In this document: positions 50,750 through 61,837 of the stretch, piece by piece | Numbering within the stretch: position 1 is the stretch's first letter | Layout: each line of letters begins with the position of its first letter | Assembly (NCBI GenBank): GCA_014529385.2 | Contig: CM043948.1 | Location: 81,761,760 to 81,825,759, forward strand | Direction: 5' to 3' | Origin: Adiantum capillus-veneris | Taxonomy: Eukaryota; Streptophyta; Polypodiopsida; Polypodiales; Pteridaceae | DNA length: 64,000 nt | Notes under the pieces: model-generated | Told to the model about the DNA's origin: nothing | The model's input: the letters and a program-made list of their open reading frames with translations, nothing else | Database searches by the model: none | Position numbers and translations under genes: made by a program

Positions 50750-50750
<1 letters not shown>
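50545..50750 (-). pseudogene. Pentatricopeptide-repeat (PPR) protein fragment
   Basis: The minus strand reads [40 protein letters not shown] and [16 protein letters not shown], one and a half PLS-type PPR motifs. It runs into a GA/CT repeat at 50757-50788. It is the third host-gene piece within 1.8 kb, and opposite in strand to the other two. Confidence 0.82.
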
Positions 50751-50791
<41 letters not shown>

Positions 50792-51836
50792 CTCCTTGTG
50801 TCGTTTGGTAGTGAGGTAATCCTTGAGGCGCTCTGTTTTGCTTGTGTCGCTTGATCCTTCAAACTGCCTGTGGAGAAGACGGGCCTGCGTTTTTTTTTTA
50901 TTATGCTTGTTTGCTGCGTTTGACAGGGCTTTTTAGAGCTGACGGTGTTGCTTTTTTTAGAGCTCCACAGCGTCGACGCTATTTTTTTAAAAGACGCTAT
51001 TTTTTAAAAAGAGATGAGGTGCAGCCAGCCTCGAGGGCTGCTGAGGGGCCAAGCAGCGAAAACTTGCCACTTCGCTAACGAAGTAAAGATAGTGTGTAAG
51101 TTCATTATTATTATTATTTTTTGGTCAATTTCCGAAATCTGCAGGCTGCGAGACTGACGAGCGACAGGGGAATGAGAGTGTGTGTGGTCAGCCAAAAGCG
51201 AGTGTGTGTGTACGTGTATGTGTGTGTGCACGCTTAGCTTGGCTTCAATTTGCTGCTATAGTGTAGCACTACTCGTTAGTTCACTGCTTGTGCTCTTAGT
51301 CTGCTACAGCCCGAGAGGCCTTGTTCACAAGCCTCCAAGCTCAACTGCAGCCCAATTTTGCAAGCTCTGGCTTCTCCTGATTAGGGCCCGATACTGCCGC
51401 TTTCACCTTGCTTGCTACTGCTTGACAGTTACAGTCCAAACTCCCTCCCAAATCGAATGCCAGATTCCCTGTGCAGAGCTTCCAAATCCAAAAGAATTGC
51501 TCGATTCTCCTCTTGCTCAACTCTACTCGATGCTGCAAATCCCAAGCCTTCGATTTTTTGCTGCCCCGTTTGTTCTGCTCGACACTGCTTGAATACCTGT
51601 CTGCTAGGTGCTCTACTTGCAATCGATTGGCTGCTCGCTTATGAATTCACCAAAAAATTAAGCTTTGATGCTGATTTGCTCTCTCAGCTTGCTCCTGATT
51701 CTATCCCCTGCACAAATCCCTTGCTCGGATCTCGTTCCTGATTCCTGCAAAGCTTCCAAGCTCTGTAGATTCCAAGATCTCAATAGCGAAAGCTGCACGC
51801 GTGGGGTAGCCGGGGATGCCGACGAGCTCCCTGTGC
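50751..51836. other. Inserted copia leader, right part; GA and GT tracts
   Basis: It holds a GA repeat (50757-50788), T-rich runs (50890-51010) and a GT repeat (51195-51230), then leader sequence leading to the primer site. No gene is supported. Confidence 0.5.
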
Positions 51837-51846
51837 TATGATACCA
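51837..51846 (-). promoter_or_regulatory. Inserted copia primer-binding site
   Basis: The minus strand reads TGGTATCATAGC, differing by one base from the initiator tRNA-Met site, two bases from the LTR end. Confidence 0.8.
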
Positions 51847-51848
51847 GT

Positions 51849-52044
51849 TGTGGGGATCGGGGATCCTGAGTGGTGAGTGCAAGAGGGGGAAGGAGAGAAG
51901 GAGATGAAGCAAAACACAACAGGGTTTGGGTTAGTGGAGTAGGAAGTGAGAGTTGTATTACTCTCACTTTCTCTCCCTATATTCATTAGGAAGAAAAGTC
52001 AAATAGGGGGTGATTCCCATGGCCACGTGGCCTAGACCCCAACA
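51849..52044 (-). repeat. Inserted copia 5' LTR (196 bp)
   Basis: On the minus strand TGTTGGGGTCTAGGCC...GATCCCCACA. It pairs with 38978-39181. The flank AGTGC matches AGTGT at the other end. Confidence 0.87.
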
Positions 52045-52130
52045 AGTGCCACTCAAGTAGAGAAAGATCCTTTTAATAGCCTGCCAATGCTTAGACCCTG
52101 GGCTATGCATAAATCTACTGATTGTAAGGT
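52045..52130 (-). pseudogene. Older copia, RT-RNase H connection
   Basis: The minus strand reads TISRFMHSPGSKHWQAIKRI then FLYLSGT, the segment directly upstream of copia RNase H. Joined across the inserted element it continues at 38977. Beyond about 52130 the similarity ends. Confidence 0.8.
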
Positions 52131-53165
52131 ATGAGTTTTGTCCTAGAGTCGCTAGAGTGTGAGTGAATGAGAGAAGAGGTGGAATTATCCCACAAGTAAT
52201 GGTGCAAGGTTGTAGAGCTACTTAAAAAGCTCCTTTCATGAATAAACAAATCCATTCCAAGTTTGCATTACATCTCTCTTGTTTATTTAGAAATCGCACA
52301 GTTGAGGTATGTCTACTTCAGCTATGTAGGGGTGTCTTCAGAGTAGTCATGCTCTCCGAGGACCTTTTGGGCTTAGATTAGGTTGTCTTCAAGTGGTTGA
52401 CGCATTAGACTATGTCAAAGTCTAAAGGTTGATGCTCATTTCATTATTAAAACAAGAAAAAACTCACTGTTAGTGGGCACTTTCCACTACCTATTGTTGA
52501 TTTGACTAGGAGTAGGGTAAGTAGATATCCAGGTGGATTTTCAACCTATCTCACCACATGAGGTGTTGTCAATGAGTTATCTTGGGAAATTTTAGAGATT
52601 TCAAGGCTGAACCTTCACAGGTAAGCCACAAAAACCAAAAAGACCAGCATTATAGATCACAATTGGTCTTGGGAAAGCCATGGAAAAGCTTTGGTAAGCC
52701 AAAAACCAACTTTTGAAGAAGATTTCAAAGTCTGACCAAAACATAGATTAATATCTCCTTGATGGTTCATGCATGTGAATTTAAGTAGCCAAAAGCTTTT
52801 GAAATGCTTTGTTTGAAACCTGAATGATGTCAAAAGATCACAAAAGTTCATCTACAGTCTTAAGAATATTAATCGCGATTAATATCTTTGGCCCAAGAAA
52901 GTAACTTCATCGCCACCAACACCCTACCAGGTAAAGACCAAACCTTTTTGCAAGAAATATAAGGATTTGGAGTTCAATTGAGTGTGAATTTTCATACTGA
53001 CAGCATCTTTACCTTGACAACAGGAAACCAACAGGTAAGTGATTCAAACTGAATCCAAAGTAGGAAAGACCTTGTGACAGGCTTTAAAACTCTTTGTTTT
53101 TCCATTTTGTGTCACAAAAAGTGGGAAAAAAGTGCGATTTTGGTCAAAAAGGTATAGATCGCGAT
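52131..53165 (+). repeat. Left part of Tat-like element 5' region, with palindromic AATCGCGATT motifs
   Basis: Non-coding. It contains the 20-bp perfect palindrome at 52866-52885 and a related ATTAATATCTCC at about 52748. The same motif family recurs right of the inserted element (60882-61480), so both stretches belong to one interrupted unit, probably LTR/leader of the Gag at 61838. Confidence 0.5.
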
Positions 53166-53539
53166 TATCGCATCGTAGGGGACTTGTTGTGCGCGCTACG
53201 TGTGAGCCATTAAGGCTGTAAACACACACTCCATGTTCAGGGAAGCTCAGGAATGCAACGGTGTGTCACTCACCTCTGTTTTTCTGTTGTTGCAGGAATC
53301 TTGCATCACCGTAAAGAGGAAGCCAGCCCTCGCCGCTGCTCAACCGCCTCGCCATTGTCGTGAGGTCACTCACTCACCCTCGCTCACACACACACACGCT
53401 CTCAAACACTCACACACAATAGGAGTCTACGTTGTAGAGAAAGAGAACATGCAAACCATACATTCAAGAATGAGATAAGAGTAAGGGTTATAATCCCTTA
53501 TATGAGTCGTCCCAACCACACTTGGCCGACAGTTAGTAT

Positions 53540-53584
<45 letters not shown>

Positions 53585-53690
53585 AATGTGGCGTGCATCT
53601 ATCATCGGCCATCACCCATGAATACATGTGTGGAGCCAACAAGCCTGGCCCATAGCTCAATAATAGTAACGAGGATGACTAAAGTTAACA
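53166..53690 (-). repeat. Tat-like element 3' LTR (525 bp)
   Basis: It aligns with 60395-60881 over its length; the difference in size is mostly the (CT)n tract (53541-53580). The minus-strand start is TGTTAACTTTAG, preceded by the purine tract AGAAAGGGGGGCA (53691-53703). Confidence 0.87.
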
Positions 53691-53703
53691 TGCCCCCCTT
53701 TCT

Positions 53704-56700
53704 GATGTAAATTTCGACCTCAAAATTTAGGAAGGTGTGTTCGAAAATAGGAATGTGGTGGGTCCACGCGGATGGGTCTCGTAGTAGTTAAACATCTTGG
53801 CGAAAGTAGTGGCCCATGGACGTGCTCTCAATCAAGAATTTTAATACGACAAGAGGGTGCACTGGTCCTCTGCAAGAGCTCGACTCTTTGTCTTCACTCA
53901 AATACTACAAAATCAACAAAAAATGGCACTGTAACTGCATTCTCATAAGAACATGGATAATTAAAAATCATATACAGTGAACAAGCACATAGAGTTATTG
54001 GTAACAGAATATTAATTTTTTTTTTGAGTAATAAACATTAAAATGCAATAGAATCAAACACAGAAGTACTTGTAAAGATCAACAAATCAAAAGGTCTAGG
54101 ATCACTAGTTTAACTTTCAATAGGCACTAAAGGTCAACTATTAACGCCATGGGAAAGCTTCTCGATTGTCTATGGTCAATTAAGCTGTTTAATCATGAGA
54201 GCAAAGTGTTTCATGTCTCAGGGCTGACGAGAGGCTATACCTAGAAGACCGCTAGTTAAGATACGATAAAGGAAATTGCACATGAAAGCATCGTCTGAAT
54301 GGTTCCCTTTGCTTGACCCCCCAAAGTGTTTATGATAGATTTTTGTTTCCATGCAGAGCCTTTTGTTTCCATGCGGAGCCTTATTTGATGTTTTGGGCTC
54401 TTTGTGGTTCACATTGATTCAAAGTCATTTGACGTGTGTGCTTATTTTGTATGCCTGGGCTTCTCAAGGAAAAGCGCCCACACTGGGAACCTCTAAGGCT
54501 CTAGTACCATAGGCAATACATGTGACTGAAGTTCCAAATCAAACCGTGATTTCTCTTTCAGCTTAAGATTTTACATTGTTGGCACTTTTTGTTTTTGTTT
54601 TTTGGTCATTTTTCTTTCATTGCATTTCTACTTTGTACCTTTGGGGGGCATTTTGACATTCTTACCCTTCCCAGGCTCATCACAACAGGCAAAGTCCCAT
54701 TATAATACTTAAGCTAAAGGTCAGGAGGAATTAAGTCCACTAGAAAGCACTGACACACTGCACGTCATACTTCATAATATCGGATTAAGAGCCTAAGGTA
54801 ACCACTGAAAATTAGGAAGGCATCTTCTATGGTATTAAGAGAAGATTTCCAATGCCCTACCTTGGTCAAACTAGCTTAGCCAGGCTTCTTGATTAATAAA
54901 CCTAGACAAGGTACTATGACATAAAATTTTATTGAATCTAATGTCTAAAATTAAGCAAATGTGTTGCACATTTGGTACCAATCACGATTAAAAAAAACAT
55001 GGATGTTAGAAAAGACAATAAGCAATGATAATGGACAAAAAATACCTGTTTGTAATGGCCATTGTGCTCGATTCGATGAGTGGGATGGAAAAAGATTGCC
55101 TTGATGCGTTCATGTACACACTAGAAAACACTAGGAAATACCTCTAGGGGCACATCAGTGGGAAGAGGTACCAACCCTTATTAAACAAAATAAAAACAAT
55201 ATAAAGAGCCCTGACTTATCTATTTGCACCTCCCTATAGGGTCAAGGAAATACGATATTGTATAGATGGGTTGGCATTCCTAAGTCTAAACCTCTATCCT
55301 CATCATCGTCAAGATAAATAAAGTTAGTCTCAGTGAAACCATGTGTCCCATTTGTGAAATCATGTAAATCTTCCTCATCATCAAATGCACAAAGTTTCAC
55401 TAAGAAGGCCACTAGACGTGGATATTTATCTTCCTCAAAAGAATAAGCTTGTGCAATCGGAGCGGCATTCTCTACTGAGTAGAGATCAATCGTGGTCAAG
55501 AGACGTATCAGCCATTCTAATTTCGCAAAATTTTTCTCACCCGCTAGTGTATCTACCAAATCCCATTCAGAAGTAAGCACATGGTAGACCATGTGAAACA
55601 GTTGAGAAAGTTAAAGAGGGTACCTCTCACCCAAGGTAGGAGTGGATGACTCTAGCGTACTAGCCATATTTGTATATACAGATAGATTTTGGTCAACTTG
55701 CAAATATCATAAGGGCTGTGTCATTGTGCATGAACTGTCATTTAGAGTTTTTGGTTTTGGACCAGATTTTGTCGGTTGGCAAGCTCCTTGTTTGGTAGCT
55801 CTTGCTCTTTGACTCTTTTTTTTTTTTTTGGTTTTAGTATAGAGCTATATATATATATACATTCCCTAAGATTCGGAGGTTAAGAGGTTAGGGAGGAAGG
55901 TTTAGGGAGAAGCAAGCGAAGGATGTCACCAACATCCCCCCCCCCCCCCCCCCCTTCCTTGGTAAATCATAACTTTTGGAAGGTTATCATCAGCTTTTGA
56001 AACCAATCATTCCAAGTTGTAACGGGTGAATTCTTTGACCAATAGTTTTCCATCACCCTAGGTGCTTCATCAAGTTTCAAGGGTGGTAAGACACTCTCCC
56101 ATTATCCTACTTGCAACGTTGTTGTAGGTGGTGAACTTACAACGGGAGGTGCAAATTCTTTCTTGTTTGTATGGATATTTACAATGCTAGGTGGAGGTTG
56201 TGTTGAAGCTTGTATTTCCGTATATGAACTACATGAAGAGGTGGAAGCTTCATTTGACTTCCCTGTTTCTGAGCTAGGTGGAACAAATTGTTCTTTCTTT
56301 GTTACTCAAACTAGCTCTGGAATGGATGTTTAGCATTCTGTGATTTTTTCCTTTCCACGGTCCTCAAATTGTATTGGAGTTACAAGATTTGGCCTACATG
56401 GATCTTTAGCAGGTGACAGGAGAGAACATAAGGTACGTTTATGCACCCAGATTTGATCATTCCCGTCATAGTAGCCTTGGGATTCTACTAGTTGCTTAGG
56501 AATCAACGTAACATTTCTTTACATTTCTTGAGGTGAGTGGGGCGTCTATTATTAGGCTTCTGTTTTGAACCAGATTGAGCATCAAAAGTGGTTGTTAACG
56601 AAGCTTTAGGGACCCATTTGTATGTTGCCCTTGACAAATCATGCCGAGTCTTGGGTGACTCATTCTTTGTTTCAGCCACACGGAAGTTGAAGCTCTAGAG

Positions 56701-56880
56701 GGTTGTGCTTATAGGGATAGATGTTTCAACCTCTTGGATATGCAATGTTCTATTCTGTGTATCCTCAGGTGGCGATAACTCAGGGACTGTCAGAGTAGTA
56801 GGACTGAGAGTTTGTTTTTGTGTCGTGATACTCCTAATTTCCCAATGGATAGTACACTTGGTTGCATACATCCACTTATA
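53704..56880 (-). other. Tat-like element 3' region, mostly non-coding
   Basis: It contains an unrecognised acidic ORF at 55242-55592 (116 codons, FDDEEDLHDF, YLDDDEDRGLDLGM), an AT repeat at about 55846-55860 and a run of 19 C at 55936-55954. Other frames are broken by stops. Confidence 0.45.
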
Positions 56881-56884
56881 TCCT

Positions 56885-57116
56885 AGGTTTATGTTGCCCT
56901 ACATAGCACCCGCAGGCATGACCAAAAAGCTTTGAGCCATGGCCCCGTTGTCATAACTGATAGGAGTATGCAAGATTCCAAGGACAATAGTTTTCTTCTA
57001 TTAATACCCTTGACTTGGATGGTACTCTCGAATAAAGACGGATTTCCTAACTGACACCACACTCCATAGGATAACGCATTATGTTTAGTTCCTGTGTCCA
57101 ATAAACACTTTCCCAT
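56885..57116 (-). pseudogene. Retroviral-type protease-like segment
   Basis: GKCLLDTGTKHNALSYGVWC then QLGNPSLFESTIQVKGIN carries the DTG active-site triplet and the VW--LG pattern of gypsy proteases. On the minus strand it lies downstream of the integrase, which is not the normal Tat order (protease before integrase). Confidence 0.55.
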
Positions 57117-57347
57117 AGGTGCTATTTAACTCGGTGTGGTATCTTAGAGGTGGGTCAGAATCTACCAAATTGTCCTCTGATTCAACTTGAAGTGCATGTA
57201 TAAGTGCCAGTTAGGCCTCTCGTTGGCGCCTAATACATTGTTGTTGCTCATGAGCCTCGGCTTAAGCTTGTATCTTTTTCAATTCTGTTTGTGCCTTGGC
57301 TGTCTTCTTCTGATGAATGGCACATAGCTCCTCTTGGCCTAAAGGAT

Positions 57348-58125
57348 CTAGTATCTTATAAATTTACTCCCATTGAGAAAATCAATGGATTCCACTCCAT
57401 CAAGAGTTTCCACATGAATGGTACCTTGTGGGGTGATTTCACATACTCTATATGGTCCTTTTCCCGCATATTGCAACTTTTTCTTCTCATTACGCATTCC
57501 ATGCATAAGAACTTTATCCCCAACCTTGATATCCTTGTTCTTTAAAAGACGATCAAACCATTTCTTTTGCCTATCCTTCTCCACAAGTGCATTTTGCACA
57601 ACCAATTGCCTCTCTTCATCTCATCACTCAAGGATATATAAAGCTCAACTAAAGGGTTACCATCCCAACCTTTATGTGAAGCTACTCAAAGACTAGGAAT
57701 GAAAAACTCCTAGGGCATAACTACTTCTTGGCCATATACCATCTTGAATGGTGTACAATTAATAGCCACTTTATATGCAGTACGATAAACCCATAGAGAT
57801 GATGTTAGCTTCAAATCCCAATCTAAGTGATGAGCCTCTACCGTCTTGGTCAAGATAGAAATTAAAGCCTTGTTAGTACTCTCAACTTGGCCATTTGCTT
57901 GTGGATAATAAGGTGTCGACTTATGGTGGGATATCATGAAGCTTGTTGTGAGTTCCTTTATCATTTCATTTATAAAATGAGTGCCATTATTGCTCACAAT
58001 TTCAAAGGGACAACCAAATTGCGTGATAATGTTCTCAAAGAGAAACTTGGCGGTTGACCTTGCATCAGCCTTGCGTGTTGCCTTAGCTTCTGCCCACTTT
58101 GTCACATAGTTAGTCGCAACAATAA
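57348..58125 (-). pseudogene. Tat-like gypsy integrase core and C-terminal domain
   Basis: The core reads VTKWAEAKATRKADARSTAK, then PFEIVSNNGTHFINEMI (VSNNG instead of VSD-G: the second catalytic Asp is now Asn), YYPQANGQVESTNKALISIL and WDLKLTSSLWVYRTAYKVAI. At 57348-57605 comes the end domain, KKWFDRLLKNKDIKVGDKVL and GPYRVCEI. Typical of the Tat/Ogre group. RT and RNase H are absent. Confidence 0.85.
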
Positions 58126-58690
58126 TATAATGAGATTGGGTGTTACAGGCTACCGGACTAATTGGGCCTACAAAGTTGTCATTGGCTCACAAGATCTGAA
58201 AGCCAATCATACCATTCTACAAATTGTAGAAATTGTTTCTAAGAATGCAACATACTCAGAATTGACATATTTGGTGGAGCAAGTGATGGATGGAGCTTTA
58301 TCTATCCATGATGACAAGAGTCAAGCTGAACGAGATTGGGTCCTTTCTAAATTTTGATCTGGCAATAGCCCTATAATGATAGCAATAGATGATGCATCTC
58401 GGGGCTTGGATATGAAGGAAATAAAGTTTGTCATCATTTCATGGATCATAGTTCTTGTTTTGGTTTGACAAAAGTACAAGCAATGGAGCAAACAAAAGCA
58501 AAAACGACAACAAAGACCGCACCGACATCGACAACCAGGTCATGTCAGGGATGACATGAATTCGGAGGGGGGGAGTGTTGACCCGTGGATCAACAACACG
58601 ACATAACTCAACAAAGCCTTATTTTTTGAGAGTTATGAAATGTTGTGGATTACGATTAAAAACATCATTTGTAATGAGTAGTTAGTCTAG
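58126..58690 (+). other. Fragment with hydrophobic tail, polypurine tract and start of an LTR
   Basis: A plus-strand ORF (58130-58357) of unknown kind is followed by a segment reading KFVIISWIIVLVLV (a possible membrane helix, about 58428-58470) and a basic tail. GGAGGGGGGGAG (58567-58578) and TGTTGACCCGTGG then look like a polypurine tract and LTR start. It lies between the two halves of the minus-strand Tat-like element, so it is probably a separate inserted or recombined piece. Confidence 0.4.
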
Positions 58691-59500
58691 TTGCAGAAGC
58701 TGGGGTGCAGTGGCTTTGACTGTTTTTTTGCTGGCATTGGATCTTGTGATTTTTCACAACAGTCATACTCCCAATTTTCCGTGAGACATATCCCCTCTAA
58801 GCTTGGCATGCTAGAGGTTCCCCTTGAAGTGGAAGCATTATGGCTTCCCATTGCCTGAACCCCCATGACTGCTATCTTGGGAGCACTTGGTTGCTCGACT
58901 AGCATGTTTGTTGTCATAGGGGTCTTCACTTTCATGGCTCGGCTTTGTTCTAGCATTCATAGGTTCTCAATTTCCCTCTCCCTCATTGCTTGCATATATC
59001 ATTCGATCTCTTGCACTTCGGCAAGACTCCTACCATCGGGTAGTAGAACCTCAGGGGGTGATGACTTGGTAGGATCTTTAATGAGAGGAGTAGGTAGGAT
59101 GTCAACATGGGCACCCTTGGGGAGTACAGGGTCTACATGAGAAGTGAAAGGTGAATCTACCTTCCCATTGCCCTCATTCACTTCACTAGTTGTGGGCTCC
59201 GAATGGGTGGCTCGACTAAGGGTCTCTTTTGAGCAGTTAAACACGCTAGACCCGTGCCATGGGGAAAAGGCATGCATGCCTTGACTTGACATTTCAGGGT
59301 TTTGTGTAGGATATCCCTCCATGATGTCATAGTCAGAGGAAGAGTCACTAGATGCGATCTGAGGGTCTTGAGTTGCACTACCTTTGGTTCTAGAGCCGAA
59401 GGCTCGGAAGCTAATGTGGGTGGATAATGGGTTCTTGTTTAATTCGAGGCACTCTCTAATGGATCAAATTCCATCACTCGTCCAAAGCGCAAATACATGA
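58691..59500 (-). pseudogene. Tat-like Gag N-terminal region
   Basis: The minus strand starts MYLRFGRVMEFDPLESASN (about 59494), equivalent to MYLRSGRFVANQGY of the plus-strand copy at 61838. After a stop and frame change it continues with SSDSSSDYDIMEGYP and LPDGRSLAEVQEIE. The Gag core is missing; the next recognised part is the integrase at 58125. Confidence 0.65.
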
Positions 59501-60374
59501 GGCGTGTATCCCAAAAGTGTTGAGTGAGGAGTACTCTAAGAGATCTCACCACTAGAGATTTTGATCGTTTTACTTGGTTCGTTTGTTTTGTAAAATTTTT
59601 TAATTTTTTAAACCCCTTTTTATGTGCGTGAGACGGAATAGGTTCTGTGATAGCTCAAACAACGAGCGTATCATTCAGAGGAATTTGGTGTGCTTTACAG
59701 CACACGATTCGGATACCAAAAACTATTGTGACCCTCAAAATGGTCGAATTCTAGTTGGGCGTGTAGCAGAAAGAGAAAAATCCAAGGAAGCTAGTGGAAG
59801 GAAAGGGTGGAGCCTAAATCCTACATGCCCTCATTCCTCTTGGGGGGAGTAGACTATATATATAGTATTGAGTCTATATTATATCATAAGACTGAGGAGG
59901 ACTGAGGCCTGGGCTTGGGCTTGGGGAATGATCCCGATCCTTCTTTTAATACACGAATTTTTAGTTCATTTTTGTTTTTGGATTGCTTTATTTTATTTTT
60001 GTTTTTGAATTTCTTTTTTATTTCCGTTTTTGTTTTTGCTTTTAAATTTTTTCCAAAAATTGAAAAAAATTGAAAAATTAACAAATTGCAGTTCTTATAC
60101 AGAGAGTTGCAGCCCACGTTCTAAATTACAGATAGAGTAGATTTTACATTCTGAACAATGCTTGAAATACAGACAGTGCAAAAATTACAAAAATTAATGT
60201 ACAACACAAAAAATTATAGAAAGTGCAAAACTTTGATGCAAAAACAATAGATCTAACCGTAACCCTAACCTTTCCTCAACCAATTAATAGATCTGCAAAA
60301 AGCATCAAAAAATATAAAAAAACTGCAAAAAGGACAATAAAAAGTTGCGTTGCAAGCTAAATGCACAGTGCCAA
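59501..60374 (-). other. Tat-like element leader
   Basis: Non-coding, T/A-rich, between the Gag start and the primer site. No gene is supported. Confidence 0.6.
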
Positions 60375-60390
60375 CCTGACAGTGGTGCCA
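60375..60390 (-). promoter_or_regulatory. Tat-like primer-binding site (tRNA-Asp type, diverged)
   Basis: The minus strand reads TGGCACCACTGTCAGG. It equals the TGGCGCCGTTGCCGGG site of many Tat elements apart from transitions, consistent with methylation-driven change. Confidence 0.6.
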
Positions 60391-60394
60391 AAAA

Positions 60395-60881
60395 TGTCGT
60401 ATCACAGGGGACTTGCTGTGCACTGCGTGTGAGCCAACTAAGGCTGCAATAGTGTGTCACTCACTTCTATTTTTTTGTCATTGCAGGAATCTTGCACCGC
60501 CGTGAAGAGGGAGCCCGTTGTCGTCGTTGCTCAACCACCTTGCCCGCTGCCGTAAGGTCGCTTGCTCACCCTCGCTCGCACACACACGCTCTCAAACACT
60601 CACACACAACAGGAGTCTACGTTGGAGAAAAAGAGAGCAAGCAAACCATACATTCAAGAATGAGATAAGAGTTAGGGTTACAAGCCCTTATGTGAGTCGT
60701 CCCAACCACACTTGGACGTCCATACTTGGCCGACAAGTTAGTATGCTATCTCTCTCTCTCTCTCTCTCTCTACTAAATGTGGCGTGCACCTATCATCGGC
60801 GATCACCCATGAAAACGTGTGTGGAGCCAACAAGCACGGCCCATAGCTCAATAATAATAACGAGGATGACCAAAGTTAACA
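60395..60881 (-). repeat. Tat-like element 5' LTR (487 bp)
   Basis: Minus-strand TGTTAACTTTGG...ATACGACA; pairs with 53166-53690. The outside flank TCGAT compares with GCGAT at the left end, a 5-bp duplication with one change, inside the AATCGCGATT motif. Confidence 0.87.
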
Positions 60882-61837
60882 TCGATTAATATCTCTTGGC
60901 CTGAAAGTGCAAAATCCTTGCTCAGTGACCATACCACAACCTAGAACATAGTGCAAGGGGACATTGGTTCAAGTTTGAAACCATTTGGACCTATAAGTTG
61001 TCATTTGGATCTAGATTTCACTGAAGTCCAAAAGCAGACACAAAACTTGGCCTAAGACATTGAAAACTGAACCAAATTTCATGAAACTTGGCAGGTGACT
61101 TGTTTAAGGGGTAATCATCCAGTACAAGTCCAAAAAGTGGGACAAATCCTTGATTCTGACCCAGGAGCTATTAATCGCGATTCATAGTTTCCACTCAAGA
61201 ATATCCATTTTCTGGGCTTTTTCAATAGGGATTGGGTCTCTGATAGTAGTTGAGTGCCTATGCCAGATTTGAGGTGATTTGGATTGGTCTTGACTGAGGT
61301 TGACAAGTGTTTTGTATTAGAGTTGAAAATAATGAAAACTTGTGTCGAACATGTCCAAATTTGTTAAAAATTGATCCACAGTTTATTGGATCCACTCTTA
61401 ACTCAGGGGAACCAGCAAAAGTTTTTGGAAAATATTGGATTTTTGACTTAGGAGCTATTAATTGCGATTAATATCTCCTGCTAGCCTGAGAAAGAATTTT
61501 TCACATCTTTTGGTCACCAGTGTTGATAGAGTCATCATACAGGTAGCCTAAAAAATTTGGGGTCAATTGGACATTGTTTGCTAATTGAAATTGAGTATTA
61601 TAGACTTGAAGGTTGCTGATTGATGTGGTTGACCATTTTGAGAAGATTGAAACAAAAGTTTGTATCAAGGTTCTTTCATATCCATGTGATCCCCATACTA
61701 ACTTATGCACTTTTGATTTCATAGGGAGATTGGAAACAACTTTGGAAATTGTTAGATTGAATTGACCGCATCTAAAAAGGGGTTAGTATTTGTATGGAAA
61801 GCCATGTATTCCTTTTCATTGAGAAGATAAAATCTTT
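60882..61837 (+). repeat. Right part of Tat-like 5' region with AATCGCGATT motifs
   Basis: Non-coding. Motif copies TATTAATCGCGATT (61169-61183) and TATTAATTGCGATTAATATC (61456-61474) recur about 290 bp apart, each after GGAGC. It continues the unit seen at 52131-53165. Confidence 0.55.

Noticed and set aside
51182-51741. Plus-strand ORFs rich in Leu/Ser near the inserted copia LTR
   Set aside because: They are antisense to the copia leader; no conserved domain.
60255-60275. Telomere-like CCCTAAC
   Set aside because: Only one to two units; not a telomeric array.
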